A DNA stretch of 64,000 nucleotides from Diphasiastrum complanatum (lineage: Eukaryota; Streptophyta; Lycopodiopsida; Lycopodiales; Lycopodiaceae): NCBI GenBank assembly GCA_029204225.1, contig CM055100.1:59456975-59520974 (forward strand). The letters run 5' to 3'. A program made the position numbers and the translations under genes. Positions within the stretch are counted from its first letter, which is position 1, and each line of letters opens with the position of its first letter. A model generated the notes under the pieces. The model saw only the letters and a list, made by a program, of their open reading frames with translations. It was not told the origin of the DNA and made no database searches. This document shows, piece by piece, positions 41,771 through 52,597 of this stretch.

Positions 41771-43532
41771 ATGGGATCTGCTGGAGCATACCTTGTAGAA
41801 GCTAGTGAGAGATTGAATTCTACAAATTATGCTATTTGGAAGGTTAGGATGGAGTCACTCTTGGTGCTCCAAGACCTTTATGATTTTCTGATTGAAGATG
41901 AAGATGAACCTCTAGGTGCACAAGAGTTAGCTAGATACAAGAAGAGATCTAGGCTTGCACTTCATTGTGTGAAGATGAATGTGAGCAGTGATTTGTTGAG
42001 AGAAGTATCAGCATGTACTTATACTAAAGAGGCTTGGGAGTCTTTCAAATCAATCTATGAATCTAGTAACACTTTGAGGGTTCTCATGCTTAGAAGTCAG
42101 ATTTTGCAAAGCATGAAAAGAAGTGAGGAGAGTGCACATTATTATGTACTCATAATCAAGTCTCTATATAGGGAGTTGGATTCCATTGGAGAGAAGATTC
42201 ATGATGGAGAGCTTGTACAAATTGTTCTTAATGGTCTTGGAGATGACTTTGCAAATTTGGTCCAAAGTTTTGCCATCCAAGACACTTTGCCAATATAGAA
42301 AAACTTCACAGTTCCTTGTCTTTGTAGGATGGTGATGAGAAAGCCAATTTCTCATTCAAGGGCAAAAAGAAGACCAATGGAAAGAAGAAGCATCCAAAGG
42401 AGGCCAAAGAAGAGGATGATGCATCAAGCTCAAAGGACAAGTCAAAGTAGAAATGCTTCTTTTGTGGAAAGAAAGGGCATTATGCATCTGAATGCTACAA
42501 GAGGCTAAGAGCACAAGTGGAGGAATACAAACAAGGAAACCTTGCAAAAGAGGAGGATGAGGATGAAGTAGATGTATTCTTGATGGCATCTACATCCTGA
42601 CCAACAAGCAATAACAATTCAAGAGACAATTGGTGGATCGACAATGGGGCTAGCTCCCACATGTCTTGTGAAAAGGACTTTTTCTCAACCTTACACTCTT
42701 TCAATGCTGCTAAAAGGTTTGTCTTACTGCAAATGATGAAGAGTGTAGGATAGATGGTGTTGGCACTATCTCTTTGTGTCTAGAATCCTCAAAATGCATG
42801 GATCTAGAAAATGTCCTTTATGTACCATCAATCACCAAGAATATGCTTAGTGTTGGTCTACTCTTAGAAAGTGGTTTGGATGTCCACTTTAAGCATGGTG
42901 TTTGCTTCATCTTGAAGAATGATGTTTGCATTGCAAAGGGATTTAAACATGGAAGATTGTTTAAGTTGGAAGCTAGTGTTGCTTTTGAAAGAATGAGCTT
43001 GGCAAAGGAGGAGATCACTCAAGAGGAGATCTTGGCAAATTGTGATCTTGCTTGCATTGAGAAGGAGCATCAAAAGGAGGAAGATCTTGAGGATCAGTCT
43101 CAAAGCATGAGAGTTCCAAGGAGGTCCTCAATGACAAAGGCCGAGTCATCAAATTGCATGCAAATTTTCTATTCAAGTGTGCATCTTGCAAGGATGGTGA
43201 GCATTGGAGAGTCTACTATCTTTGAATACTTGTTGGGTACTATTAGTAGACATGGAGTGACTTGTTGTTTATCTTTAAGATCTATGATGTTTAGTACTCT
43301 TTATGACAAGACAATGAAAATGGATGCTTTCAAATCTCCATTTGTTGTTGATAAAGCAATTTCATTGGATAACTATTTTTGTGATAGTTTGAATAGTGTC
43401 ACAAAAGATGAAACATCATTTGTATTGAAAAAATTTGGGTCCACATGCTTTGAGAATGATCATTCCAATGTAATGACCAAAGACTATCCTATTTCAATGA
43501 TAGGTAATGGTAGTGTTTTGCTCTTCAAGTAG
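41771..43532 (+). pseudogene. A3 gag and protease, decayed, ending in unfamiliar sequence
   Basis: Gag is open from MGSAGAYLVEASERLN at 41771 to about 42298 (QSFAIQDTLPI). A small deletion then breaks the frame. The zinc knuckle (CFFCGKKGHYASEC in frame) is near 42460. The protease site reads DNGASSHM near 42640 (Ser to Asn). From 42774 a 252-codon frame covers the protease end (SITKNMLSVGLLLESGLDVHF), a hinge-like VPRRSSMTKAESS near 43110, then about 120 residues (MQIFYSS to GNGSVLLFK) that match no copia domain. No integrase core. Confidence 0.8.
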
Positions 43533-44178
43533 AGATTGCAGAATCTACTTGTTTTCAACCAAAGAATTTGTCAATGGTGGAAATGTGATCTTTCAAGAGT
43601 GAATTTCCATGTGAGATTCTTGCATTAACTCAATCCACCTAGCTTTCTGACCTCTGAGGGCTAAATGTGATTAGTAAGGACCCAACCACAATATAGGTTT
43701 CTAATATAACCATTGGAAGAAGCACCTTTGGATCAACACCTTATTCAATTCATTGATAGTTTGGAGTCAAGTCAAGTGGAGGAGCAAGCTCAAGACCTGA
43801 GGACTCCAAGAAGAACCTTGAGTATCAAGATGGAGCCATCTAGGCTCAATCATATGTATCAAGCAAGGCAAGTTGTCTTTGGCAACATTATGTATGCACT
43901 TAATAGTTTTATTGATATATCTTCAAGTGCACAAAATGCCTTGGAATCCATGGCTTGGCATGATGTACAATTTTTGAAGTGTGCTACATGTATATAGACA
44001 CATTTGTGGAACATTTTGTAAGGGATCCTTTAAGAGGTGGTGAAAGATTCTTCATGGACATCATTCTCTATTGGAGTCTCAAAAGTTCCTTGTTTGTAGC
44101 TGGATTTTTTAGAAACTTCTAAAAGATTTCATTCATCTATCAAGAGAGTTGTAAATAGATCAAGCTAAATTTGAGGAG
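43533..44178 (+). pseudogene. A3 second hinge segment and RT/RNase H scraps
   Basis: Frame 43713-43997 contains RTPRRTLSIKMEPSRLN, a second copy of the integrase-RT hinge. Then RFFMDI near 44050 resembles the RT/RNase H junction of C (RSFMDITLF). The end near 44150 resembles the RNase H trailer. Polypurine tract TTGAGGAG at 44171-44178. Confidence 0.6.
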
Positions 44179-44867
44179 TGTGAAGAATTTCCAAAAATTG
44201 GCAAATCTAGCTTGATCAAAAACCATGTAGAATAGTGTAAATTTGTACACAAGTGGGTCCCACACATGTGAGGCCATGATGCCATGTGGGAAACCCATCC
44301 TAATGTAAGTTAGGTGAAGTCTAGAGAGTTGGTCATGTCTATTTGGTGGTCATCCCTACTTTATAGGACCTACACCTAAGTTTAAGGTGAAAATTTGACC
44401 AAGTAGCTACCTACCAAGCATAACTCTAGGATCTAGGCTAGGATTTCATTTTAGGTCAAGGAGAGTGAGTTAACTTCCTTATTACATGCTGGAAATCCAC
44501 CTAACTTCAAGAAGGAAGTCGAATTTGCTATGTATTCCCTCTCTCCATAGTGAGAAGATAGAAAATTTTTGGAGCTCATTGGCAATCTCAAGTTAGTTCA
44601 CTATGTACATTGAGTTTTTGTGATCCAAATGAAACCAAATCAATTTCTACTTGTTTTTCAGGTACAGCCTGTAGTAGTACACATGTGTGGGCTCGGATTT
44701 CAATGTTGATCAAGTCTTTTGATTGTTAATGCTTGTTGTTTGTCAAATTCCAATCTAGATCAACGTTTCTGTGTCTAGTTGTTTGATAGATTGTTAAGCA
44801 AGCATCCAATCACTCTTGTGGATCTTTTGTAGATCCATTTATGGTCCTAAAGTACAGTACTTTCACA
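44179..44867 (+). repeat. A3 3' LTR
   Basis: 689 bp. It matches the 5' LTR with scattered differences, including a shortened GGCCGTACT block near 44662 (only CAGCCTGTAGTAGTACACATG remains). Confidence 0.92.
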
Positions 44868-45535
44868 ATTCTTTCTTAGAGAACTCCTCAGTCTAACTTG
44901 AGAGATGCTCTGGAAACAGCCTTAGCCCAACATCTAGGAGATTTCTCGGAATCAGCCAACATCATTCTCCCCTAATTTGTTGTAGGACCCATTGCAACAC
45001 ATATGAATGATATCGCTTGTGCTTTGGTACTTGCATTAGAGGAGTTCTCAATATCAAAAAGACCCTTTAAGGAATACCATGTAGGATATAGAAAAATATC
45101 AAAATAAAAAAAATTATATTGTTTATTTGCTTGCCCCCACCACTCCCGAGGCCTCCCCAACTCCCAATGATCTAACCACAGTGTCTATAGTCATAGTTAA
45201 GAATTGTAAACAGTTCGCAGTATAACTTGACTAAATTAAAAAATATTCCCTCCATTGGTTATGAAAAGGGCAATATTTTCACTGGATCTAGAATATGACT
45301 GCCATCCCCAAATTCAAATCAAGAAAAATAGCAAAATGTTTACATATGCATTCCTTCCACGAGAATGAAAATATGGGTGCCATCTCCAATTATGGACGCC
45401 ATCATCACATTGGAATGGAAATATGAGCACCAACTACCTATTGGAATGAAAAAATGAGCGGCATTTTCAAATTTGAATCAAGCATACAAGCATGGAGATT
45501 GGATTGATCGTACAGAGTATATAATATAATCAAAG
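44868..45535. other. Intergenic DNA, no gene seen
   Basis: AT-rich. Loose repeats of ATATGGGTGCCATC type at about 45280-45460. Confidence 0.45.
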
Positions 45536-47104
45536 ATGAGTATTTTGTTTTGCTTCATAGAATCTGGTCATAGTACTTTGATGCAATTGATTACTCTATT
45601 GTTTTTTTTTATGATGACATTGTATCATCTACATGTGGATATCCCTATTGATTTGGCACCTTTGCTGAGAAGAGGAGGCAAAGGAATTCAAATATCTGCT
45701 AAGGATTGTTCTCGTTACAGGGCAGAAGGAAAAAAAAAACTTGGATTTGTGGATAGATGGAACATTATATCCACAAGATCCAAGCACTTTGACACACCCC
45801 ACATTCTCCTCAATAACTCATTTAGTTACATGGATATGCAATGAGCATAGTGGATTACTAGGATATTGTGAAAGATTGCATAACCATGGAAAATAACTTT
45901 ATATGAATAAAGTTCACTTTTTAGAAGGTGAGTTAATTTGGATATCCTCTTATTGTCAAAATAGAGATTGTCATCTCCAAAAGACGTTAGAAGAAAATGA
46001 ACAACTTAAAAATAATAATGAATCATTACAGAAGATAACAATCAATATCAAATCAAAACTAGAGCAAATGCAATCAATCTTACAATCTATTCATATTGAA
46101 AACTTACAATTATTGAAGGATGTGGAATTGGCAAAGAAGAAGGCTGAAAGTAAGAAGCGAAAGCGACAAAGTTGCAAGGATATTCAAACGCTTTCAATAG
46201 GAAGTTATCGAAATAGAAGGATCCATGCATTCAAGTAAACATATTCTGATTTTTGTAGGTTTTTCAATGACATTTGGATTTAATTTCAGCTATGGTGATA
46301 TTCTGTTAACTATCTGTTTTTTTTGCAGATCTGCATTAGTAGCTCCTCGGAATATTAAAGACAATGCTTCACTAGGAATGTCATTGGGCAGAATAATGAC
46401 AGGCAAATCCACTGAGCATATCATGATGAACAATAGGAACATGCCAACTAAGCCAAGCATAGGAGGAGCAAAAGCACGTCGTTTCCTATCAAATCATACT
46501 GGTAAGGCTTCTAATATTCAACACTCAATTTGGACAGATATTATTGTTGCCACTCAAGACTTTGAGAAAGACGGCAAAACCAGAGTACTAAAAGTTGATG
46601 TATGGAAGAAGCTTGATAGTATGATTGCTATTTTAAGAAAAGATAAATACTCTGATATTGATAAGAAAGTTGTCCAAAGGACTTGTGTCGAGTTTGTTAA
46701 TGCAATATCAAAAGCATGGGGAGAAGATCACATCACTCATTACATGGTTAGTATAAATTCAAGATGCTTTCAGTTTTTCATATATATTTAGATCCAAACA
46801 TAAGACTAACATTATGATTTTGACATATGCAGCACATACTAAAAGATCATACAACATTTTTTGCAAACACATATGGAAGCTTGAGTGTATGGTCATCACA
46901 AGGGATGGAGAAGTCACATTGGCAAGCACGAGCAACATTTAATCAAAATACACAACATGGAGGAACCAATGAAAAATGAAACTACATTTGTCAATTGTTT
47001 CAGTGGTTTTACCGCAGAGTTCAGATTCGACATATAACAAAGTCCACACAATACAACAAGTTTAGAAAAGCATGCAAATTCATACAGGAAGAGAAAATTA
47101 GATG
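45536..47104 (+). CDS. Multi-exon gene P, unknown function, possibly transposon-derived
   Basis: Exons with matching phases: 45903-46234, intron 46235-46328 (GTAAAC...TTGCAG), exon 46329-46746, intron 46747-46832 (GTTAGT...ATGCAG), exon from 46833. Reading reaches TGA at 46977-46979. Beyond it the same frame stays open to 47104 (CQLFQWFYRRVQIRHI), so that TGA may be a mutation. The first exon has a coiled coil (LEENEQLKNNNESLQK) and a basic KKKAESKKRKRQ patch, possibly nuclear. The last part (MHILKDHTTFFANTYGSL, SSQGMEKSHWQARATF, NQNTQHGG) resembles, from memory, the C-terminal part of proteins found in many copies in animal and protist genomes. An upstream frame 45536-45844 (RRGGKGIQISAKDCSRYR) may be another exon. 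The start is unknown. Confidence 0.5.
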
Positions 47105-47238
47105 ATTGTTGAGTAGAAGATCATCATTGTCATCAAATCATGACATGTTCTGAATTGCTTGCAAATTCATTGAACAAGAGAGGAGAAATACTCAATGTAA
47201 ATGTATTGATTGTATTATAACAAAATACAAAGTGTCCA

Positions 47239-48480
47239 CTATTCATCATCAACTTGTGTGTCAGATTCTATGACAGTATTGTCATGAAAAAATTCTCTGC
47301 TAGAGTATGTATCTAATAGATGTGCATTATCCTTATTTCCACTAAGTTCAATATAAGTGGAATACAATGAATAATGGGAGCTCCTTAAAGGAACATTCCC
47401 ATCAGTAAAACCTAGAATGTTCAAAGCATAAGATCTTTTGACAAAAAATGATCTTATTTGTCTTAACAAGTTTATGTCCTCCTAGATAAAATGATAAAGC
47501 TTTAACTGCCATTATCAGACTCTCCCCAACTGGGCTCAGCTTGGAATGAGCAATACAGATCTCATTCTTTACGAAATGTCTAAGATAGTGGCCAAGTCCA
47601 CTATCCCTCTGGAACGAGGATGCATGTTGTCTGAAACCACCTCGTCTCACAGCAAAATCATCAATTATGAGAGCATCCTACAATAAGAAATATGTTAGAA
47701 AAAATACATTCAGGGGTTAAAAACATTCTAATGCAAGGAAGTTTAAACACTTACACATTCTTCATCAACAACAACAATCAGATTAGGATGATCAATATAA
47801 TGACCACCTACTGAAGTGGAATCATCACTGAAATGCATTAATGATGGACGAGAGAAGCCCATCTGGGATTGAAATGCCATGAATTCTTCATCAAATGGTC
47901 TGCCTCGCCCATCCTCAACAATATTTGATAAAGTCTTAGTCAGGCATTCTTCACTGATCATAACTCCCTCCTCATCATCAAAATCAATTTCAGCAACAAG
48001 GTCATCTGTTTCAAAATCTACAAAGTTGGAGAATTTGAAAATTGTGCCAGATAATAAACATAGAATCTCATCTTCACGATAGTAAAAAAACTAACATAAA
48101 TCAATTGTAGTAAAATATACATCGTCATATATATAATATACAGACAAATTGAAAAGACATTTAGATTGCTCTATAGGGATCGATTTATCAGCAGATGTAT
48201 TTTGGCCAATAAAAGAATCCCAGAGCACATCAGTATTCACATCAATAAAGTCACTTTCCTTATCAGGGGTGTCGATAAGGAAGTGACTGATATCCTTAAT
48301 AGCTGACTGAACAGAGGATGATGCCATAGGAGGGTCAGCAACAGAAACTTCCTCATCATCTGGGATCTTAACTAATAGGAAAAGTACAAAACCACTATGA
48401 TATTCAACCAATCGACATTTCTTGTTGCAATAAGGACACATTGAACTGTTTTTGAAAAGATCAAACAATTTGGTGAACAT
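47239..48480 (-). CDS. Multi-exon gene M, unknown function, convergent with gene P
   Basis: Read on the minus strand. A first frame (48480-48091) carries CPYCNKKC, a possible zinc site, and acidic stretches. Exon 48017-47755 (ETDDLVAEIDFDDEEG, FDEEFMAFQSQMGFSRPS) ends at GTAAGT. A 77-base intron (47754-47678, ending TTGTAG) joins it in phase to the exon starting at 47677 (DALIIDDFAVRRGGF, FQRDSGLGHYLRHFVKNE, CIAHSKLSPVGESLIMAVK). A frame change at about 47460, in a T run, leads to a last segment ending in stop 47239. I recognise no domain. The 134-base gap to gene P's end makes a tail-to-tail pair. Confidence 0.45.
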
Positions 48481-48741
48481 TCTATCTAGTCTATGTCTGA
48501 AAGCTAGGAAGAAATGAACAAGATCAGTATAATGCCTGTACTAGAGTGAACCTATGGAAATAACAGGCTTACTGAGTATATCCCTGAATCTAATATAATG
48601 TTCATAAAATACGTCAGAATTTGGTTGTGTAGTCTTGAAAACATGTAAATATGGATTGAATAGGCTGTGGAAGTAGTCTAGATTTTCAGTAATCTCAAAT
48701 TCAGTAAAAAATGAACTTAGGCCTGAATCTCATGTAGATCT
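48481..48741. other. Upstream side of gene M
   Basis: No confident exon. Interrupted by the solo LTR that follows. Confidence 0.4.
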
Positions 48742-49443
48742 TGTGAAGAATTGCCAAAAATTGGCAAATCTAGCTTGATCAAAAACCATGTAGAATAGTG
48801 TAAATTGTGTACACAAGTGGGTCCCACACATGTGAGGCCATGATGCCACATGGGAAACCCATCCTAATGTAGGTTAGGTCAAGTCAAGAGAGTTGGTCAT
48901 GTCTATTTGGTGGTCATCCCTACTTTATAGGACCTACACCTAAGTTTAAGGTGAAAATTTGACCAACTAACTACCTACCAAGCATAATTCTAGGAAATAG
49001 GCTAGGGTTTCATTTTAGGTCAAGGAGAGTGAATTAACTTCCTTATTACATGCTGGAAATCCACCTAACTTCAAGAAGGAAGTCGAATTTGCTATGTATT
49101 CCCTCTCTCCATAGTGAGAAGATAGAAAATTTTTGGAGATCATTGGCAATCTCAAGCTAGTTCACTATGTACATTGAGTTTTTGTGATCCAAATAAAACC
49201 AAATCAATTTCTACTTGTTTCTCAGGTTGAAGGCCGTACTACAGCCTGTAGTACACACGTGTGGGCTCAGATTTCAATGTTTATCAATGCTTTTGATTGT
49301 TAATGCTTGTTGTTTGTCAAATTGCCAATCTAGATCAATTTTTTTGTGTCTAGTTTTTTTGATAGATTGTTAAGCAAGCATCCAATCACTCTTGTGGATC
49401 TTTTGTAGATCCATTTATGGTCCTAAAGTACAGTACTTTCACA
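48742..49443 (+). repeat. Solo A-family LTR
   Basis: 702 bp, TGTGAAGAATTGCC to ACTTTCACA, with no primer site after it and no polypurine tract before it. Flanks GATCT (48737-48741) and GATCC (49444-49448) agree at four of five bases, consistent with LTR-LTR recombination that removed the element's interior. GGCCGTACT block at 49232-49267. Confidence 0.9.
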
Positions 49444-50799
49444 GATCCTGAGGAAGAGGCCATGGAACTAACGTAGATATCGCACTTGTGCATGAGGGAG
49501 AACAAATGAAAAAAAACTAACTCTAAAGATCGCACACAAGAGAGATATGTACAGCAGGTAGCTACTGAATATTGCACTTGTGCGCAAGTAGGTATCATTG
49601 CAAAAAATGGACAACAAAGCGCGTGCACAAGAGCGATATGCTGCGAATTTTGAGAAAGAAAAAAATAAAAAATAAATCGGGCTTCGTGCCTTTTATACTG
49701 AATTTTCACACGTGTGATCAACGGTCAATGGACACATGTTTACTTCCGATTGGACTGTAGGCTCTGTGTAGCGCAGGCATCCCAAAGGGAGCCGGGAACC
49801 ACGACTTAGCTTCCCAGCCTTCAACTCTTGCCATCCAAACCCACTTGACATACAAGCAGCCAACTCGCCAACAACGATCAGACTTAACCAACTTGAAGTT
49901 CCGAAAACCAACATTGAGATCCAACCTGGCGCCATGCCAGATCGAGGGTCCCGACGTGGGTGACTTCCCTCCAAGCAAGCCGCCCGACATACATCAAACT
50001 TAACCAACTCGAAGCTTCGTTACAAACGAGTAACATCCATTCCAAGTAAGCGATCTGACTTACATCAGACTTAACCAACTGAAAGCTTCGTCACGAGTGC
50101 TGGAAGCCAACCTGGCGCCACGCCAGACTGGACAGCCATAAACAGGTAACATCCACCCAAGCAAGCCATCCAACTCAGCCGACAGGTTAGAGCCCGTTCC
50201 CCAAGAGCTTAACCCATTCACGTTCATGCAAGGAACACTCAGAACCACAAGCCGCAACAGATATGGAAACAACCAGTTCTTGGACCAAATGGTCCCGACA
50301 GCATACCGCTGGCGCCACGGACCGAATGGTCCCGACGGCATACCGCTGGCGTCCCGGGATACGACCCTCAGCTATGTGCCAAGTTAAAAATTTTGAAAGC
50401 GGCCTTACAACTAGCGCTTTTACCGAACACTGAAACCCAGAAGGTAATCAGAGTCAGTTTGAGGAAAATCCCACTTTATTGATAAATCTGAGAAGGTTAC
50501 ATTTCAAGTGTGTGACCGACCCTAGTCTCCGGGGCGCTAGCATGCCAAGGCGAGAGCCATGACAACATTCCAGCAAGGGAGGCTGAGACTTGGTTGGAGC
50601 TCGTCCTGAGTCGCAACCCGCACTCCCCTATAGTATTGGTGTGATTCGGCACCCCCCCCTCATACCAAGCACTCTACCCAAGCTGGTAAAGCACGTTTTT
50701 CTCTCTCTAGGATTTTCTCTTTCTAGAAAGTCATTTTCTCTCTCTAGATTTTATTGATCCCCAGGCTTTCTTTAATCATGCCTAGATCGTGTGAGGTGA
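49444..50799. repeat. Unassigned DNA with degenerate tandem repeats
   Basis: Segments with CAGACTTAACCAACT and AACCTGGCGCCA recur about every 100-180 bases between 49880 and 50130. AATGGTCCCGAC.GCATACCGCTGGCG is repeated at about 50288 and 50323. A pile of reverse frames follows from these repeats; I do not call genes. Confidence 0.5.
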
Positions 50800-50869
50800 T
50801 TGCACATCGATCTGAGCTCTCTGGACTTCGCTAAAACCGATCAAAGATTTTCAGCCATAGGAACTTGGC

Positions 50870-50990
50870 GCCCGCTGGATTCTGGTCACAGTGGCGCCAG
50901 GAGGGGCGCTGGCGCCATTGGCGCCGGGAGCAGCAGGGGCGTTGCTGGCGCCGGGGACATTGTTGGCGCCGACGGCGCCGGAAGTAAAGC
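50870..50990. repeat. Cluster of GGCGCC sites
   Basis: At least seven GGCGCC hexamers within about 120 bases (for example CTGGCGCCATTGGCGCCGGG), in otherwise AT-rich DNA. The frame through it gives a Gly-Ala-rich peptide and is not a credible gene. Confidence 0.75.
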
Positions 50991-50999
50991 TTGTAAAGG

Positions 51000-51162
51000 T
51001 AGCTTTACAACACTCTGGCACATGTGAGGTGACACCTAGACACGTGTGAAATGACAGTAGTACATGTGTCTCGTGTTCATTCATCGGTTCGACAACACGT
51101 GTCGCTCTCACATTTGGCAATACAATTCCCACACATGTAAAATGACAACCTGACACGTGTCG
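51000..51162. other. ACACGTGT/ACATGTGT-rich stretch before element E
   Basis: Six CACGTGT-, CATGTGT- or CATGTAA-type motifs in 160 bases. No gene. Confidence 0.55.
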
Positions 51163-52005
51163 TGTTGAAAATTGGTTCATGTTAATATTGATCAAACATA
51201 AGAATATGTTGATGATCTGATTTCACATGTGTGGAGCCTGTTCCCACGTGTGAAAGGATGTACTTTTCATGTTTGTATATATCCAAATTGATTTTGTATC
51301 ATACTAGTTAGTGTGAACATGAAATGACTAGTTTTTAGTCAAGTTGACTAGTCACCTACAAATTAGCTTTTCCTTGCATGTGCATGAGTAGATGCTCCCA
51401 CATGGCAAGTGGATGTTCACACGTGTGTATAGAGTACTAGAAGATAAGAGTTGACCATTTTCCTTAGATTCTATTCTGTAGGAAATATTCCTATATTCTA
51501 GGAGACTAGCTTTTTTGGATTTTAGTCATATTCTAGAAGGTCAACTATTGGATAAGGATCAAGGATGGATCAAATGGATAGATCTGAGTGATGTGGCACT
51601 CTTCACACACGTGAAGACCTGCTGGACTGTACCAAACACATGGATGTACTTGATCCATAAAAGAGTCATCATTTTGCTAAGAAGATTGATGAGACTTTTG
51701 CACTCTACACTTTTGTGAGGTTTCTAGTCATTTGTCTTGTGATTTTTATGTATGATTGCTATCTAGTATCATTGTACTTGTTGTTTCAGGTGCAGGCCGT
51801 ACTGTGGACAGTACTCCACATGTGTGAGATCGCTCTCACTAAAAAATGATGTGTTGATCCATTGCTCTTGCTTAAATTCAAGTGTAGTGAATCTAGATCA
51901 AGATCTAATGTGTAGAACTTGATAGATTCATTGATTAAGCAACCAATAACTCTCTATGATTGTAAAGTACAATCATTATTGACCTAAAAACTGTAAAATT
52001 TATCA
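51163..52005 (+). repeat. Element E 5' LTR
   Basis: 843 bp, TGTTGAAAATTGG to AATTTATCA. Compared with the 3' copy it lacks 20 bases between two ATTG words near 51174. GGCCGTACT block at 51795-51826. Confidence 0.88.
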
Positions 52006-52017
52006 TGGTATCAGAGC
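52006..52017 (+). other. Primer-binding site of element E (initiator tRNA-Met)
   Basis: TGGTATCAGAGC directly after the LTR. Confidence 0.92.
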
Positions 52018-52597
52018 TAAGTAAGAGAGTGATCATTGAATCATAAATCTTGTAAAGATCATTGGCAAAATTTATTTTTGGCCAATACTAGTGAGGGCGA
52101 GTTCTTTTAGAGTGATAGCTTGTGATCATTTGGATCAAAACAACTTGGAGGCTATGTATGTACTTTTCACACGTGTGAAACCGTACAACAACTTTCAATT
52201 CAAGTTACTTTGTGTTTGTTGGTCCCAAAATCACAATACTAGTTTATTTTGGTGCTTTTTGAAGCATAGTATTGATCTAGATTCATTCTAGCTAATGCCT
52301 ATGACCAAATAGTGTTTTGAATCATTGAAGCATTTTGTTTTAGAGTCTAAGATCAGACCTTAGAGGCTGATTTGTTCAGATCCTTAGTTGAAGTGAAATC
52401 TCTAAGAAAAGTGTAAAGCAATTTTTTTTTGTGAGAGTGAAAGCTAGGAATTTTTGGCAAGATCTTTGAGTATCATTCAAGCTTGTGTGCTAGTTTGATG
52501 GAGACAAGCCTATAGGCATTCTAGTAAGCTTTAGGCCTTTTCATAGATCTTTTAAAATTCAAAAATCTTTGTGATTTAAAAAAGCATTCATTCTAAA
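52018..52597 (+). other. Element E leader, noncoding
   Basis: About 580 bases, AT-rich. No repeat duplication like that of A. Confidence 0.55.

Larger units (their letters stand above)
40265..44867 (+). mobile_element. Copia element A3, complete at both ends, non-autonomous
   Basis: 4.6-kb element with two LTRs, tRNA-iMet primer site, leader with 174-bp duplication, degenerate gag and protease, two hinge-like segments, non-pol sequence and a polypurine tract. Flanks CTTCT (40260-40264) and ATTCT (44868-44872) agree at four of five bases, consistent with an aged target duplication. Integrase core and RT are absent. Confidence 0.9.

Noticed and set aside
49693-50341. Cluster of reverse-strand frames of 64-104 codons
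   Set aside because: Overlap one another in different frames and follow the degenerate tandem repeats; no recognisable motif.
50800-51195. Gly-Ala-rich frames on both strands
   Set aside because: Produced by the GGCGCC cluster; no start context or domain.
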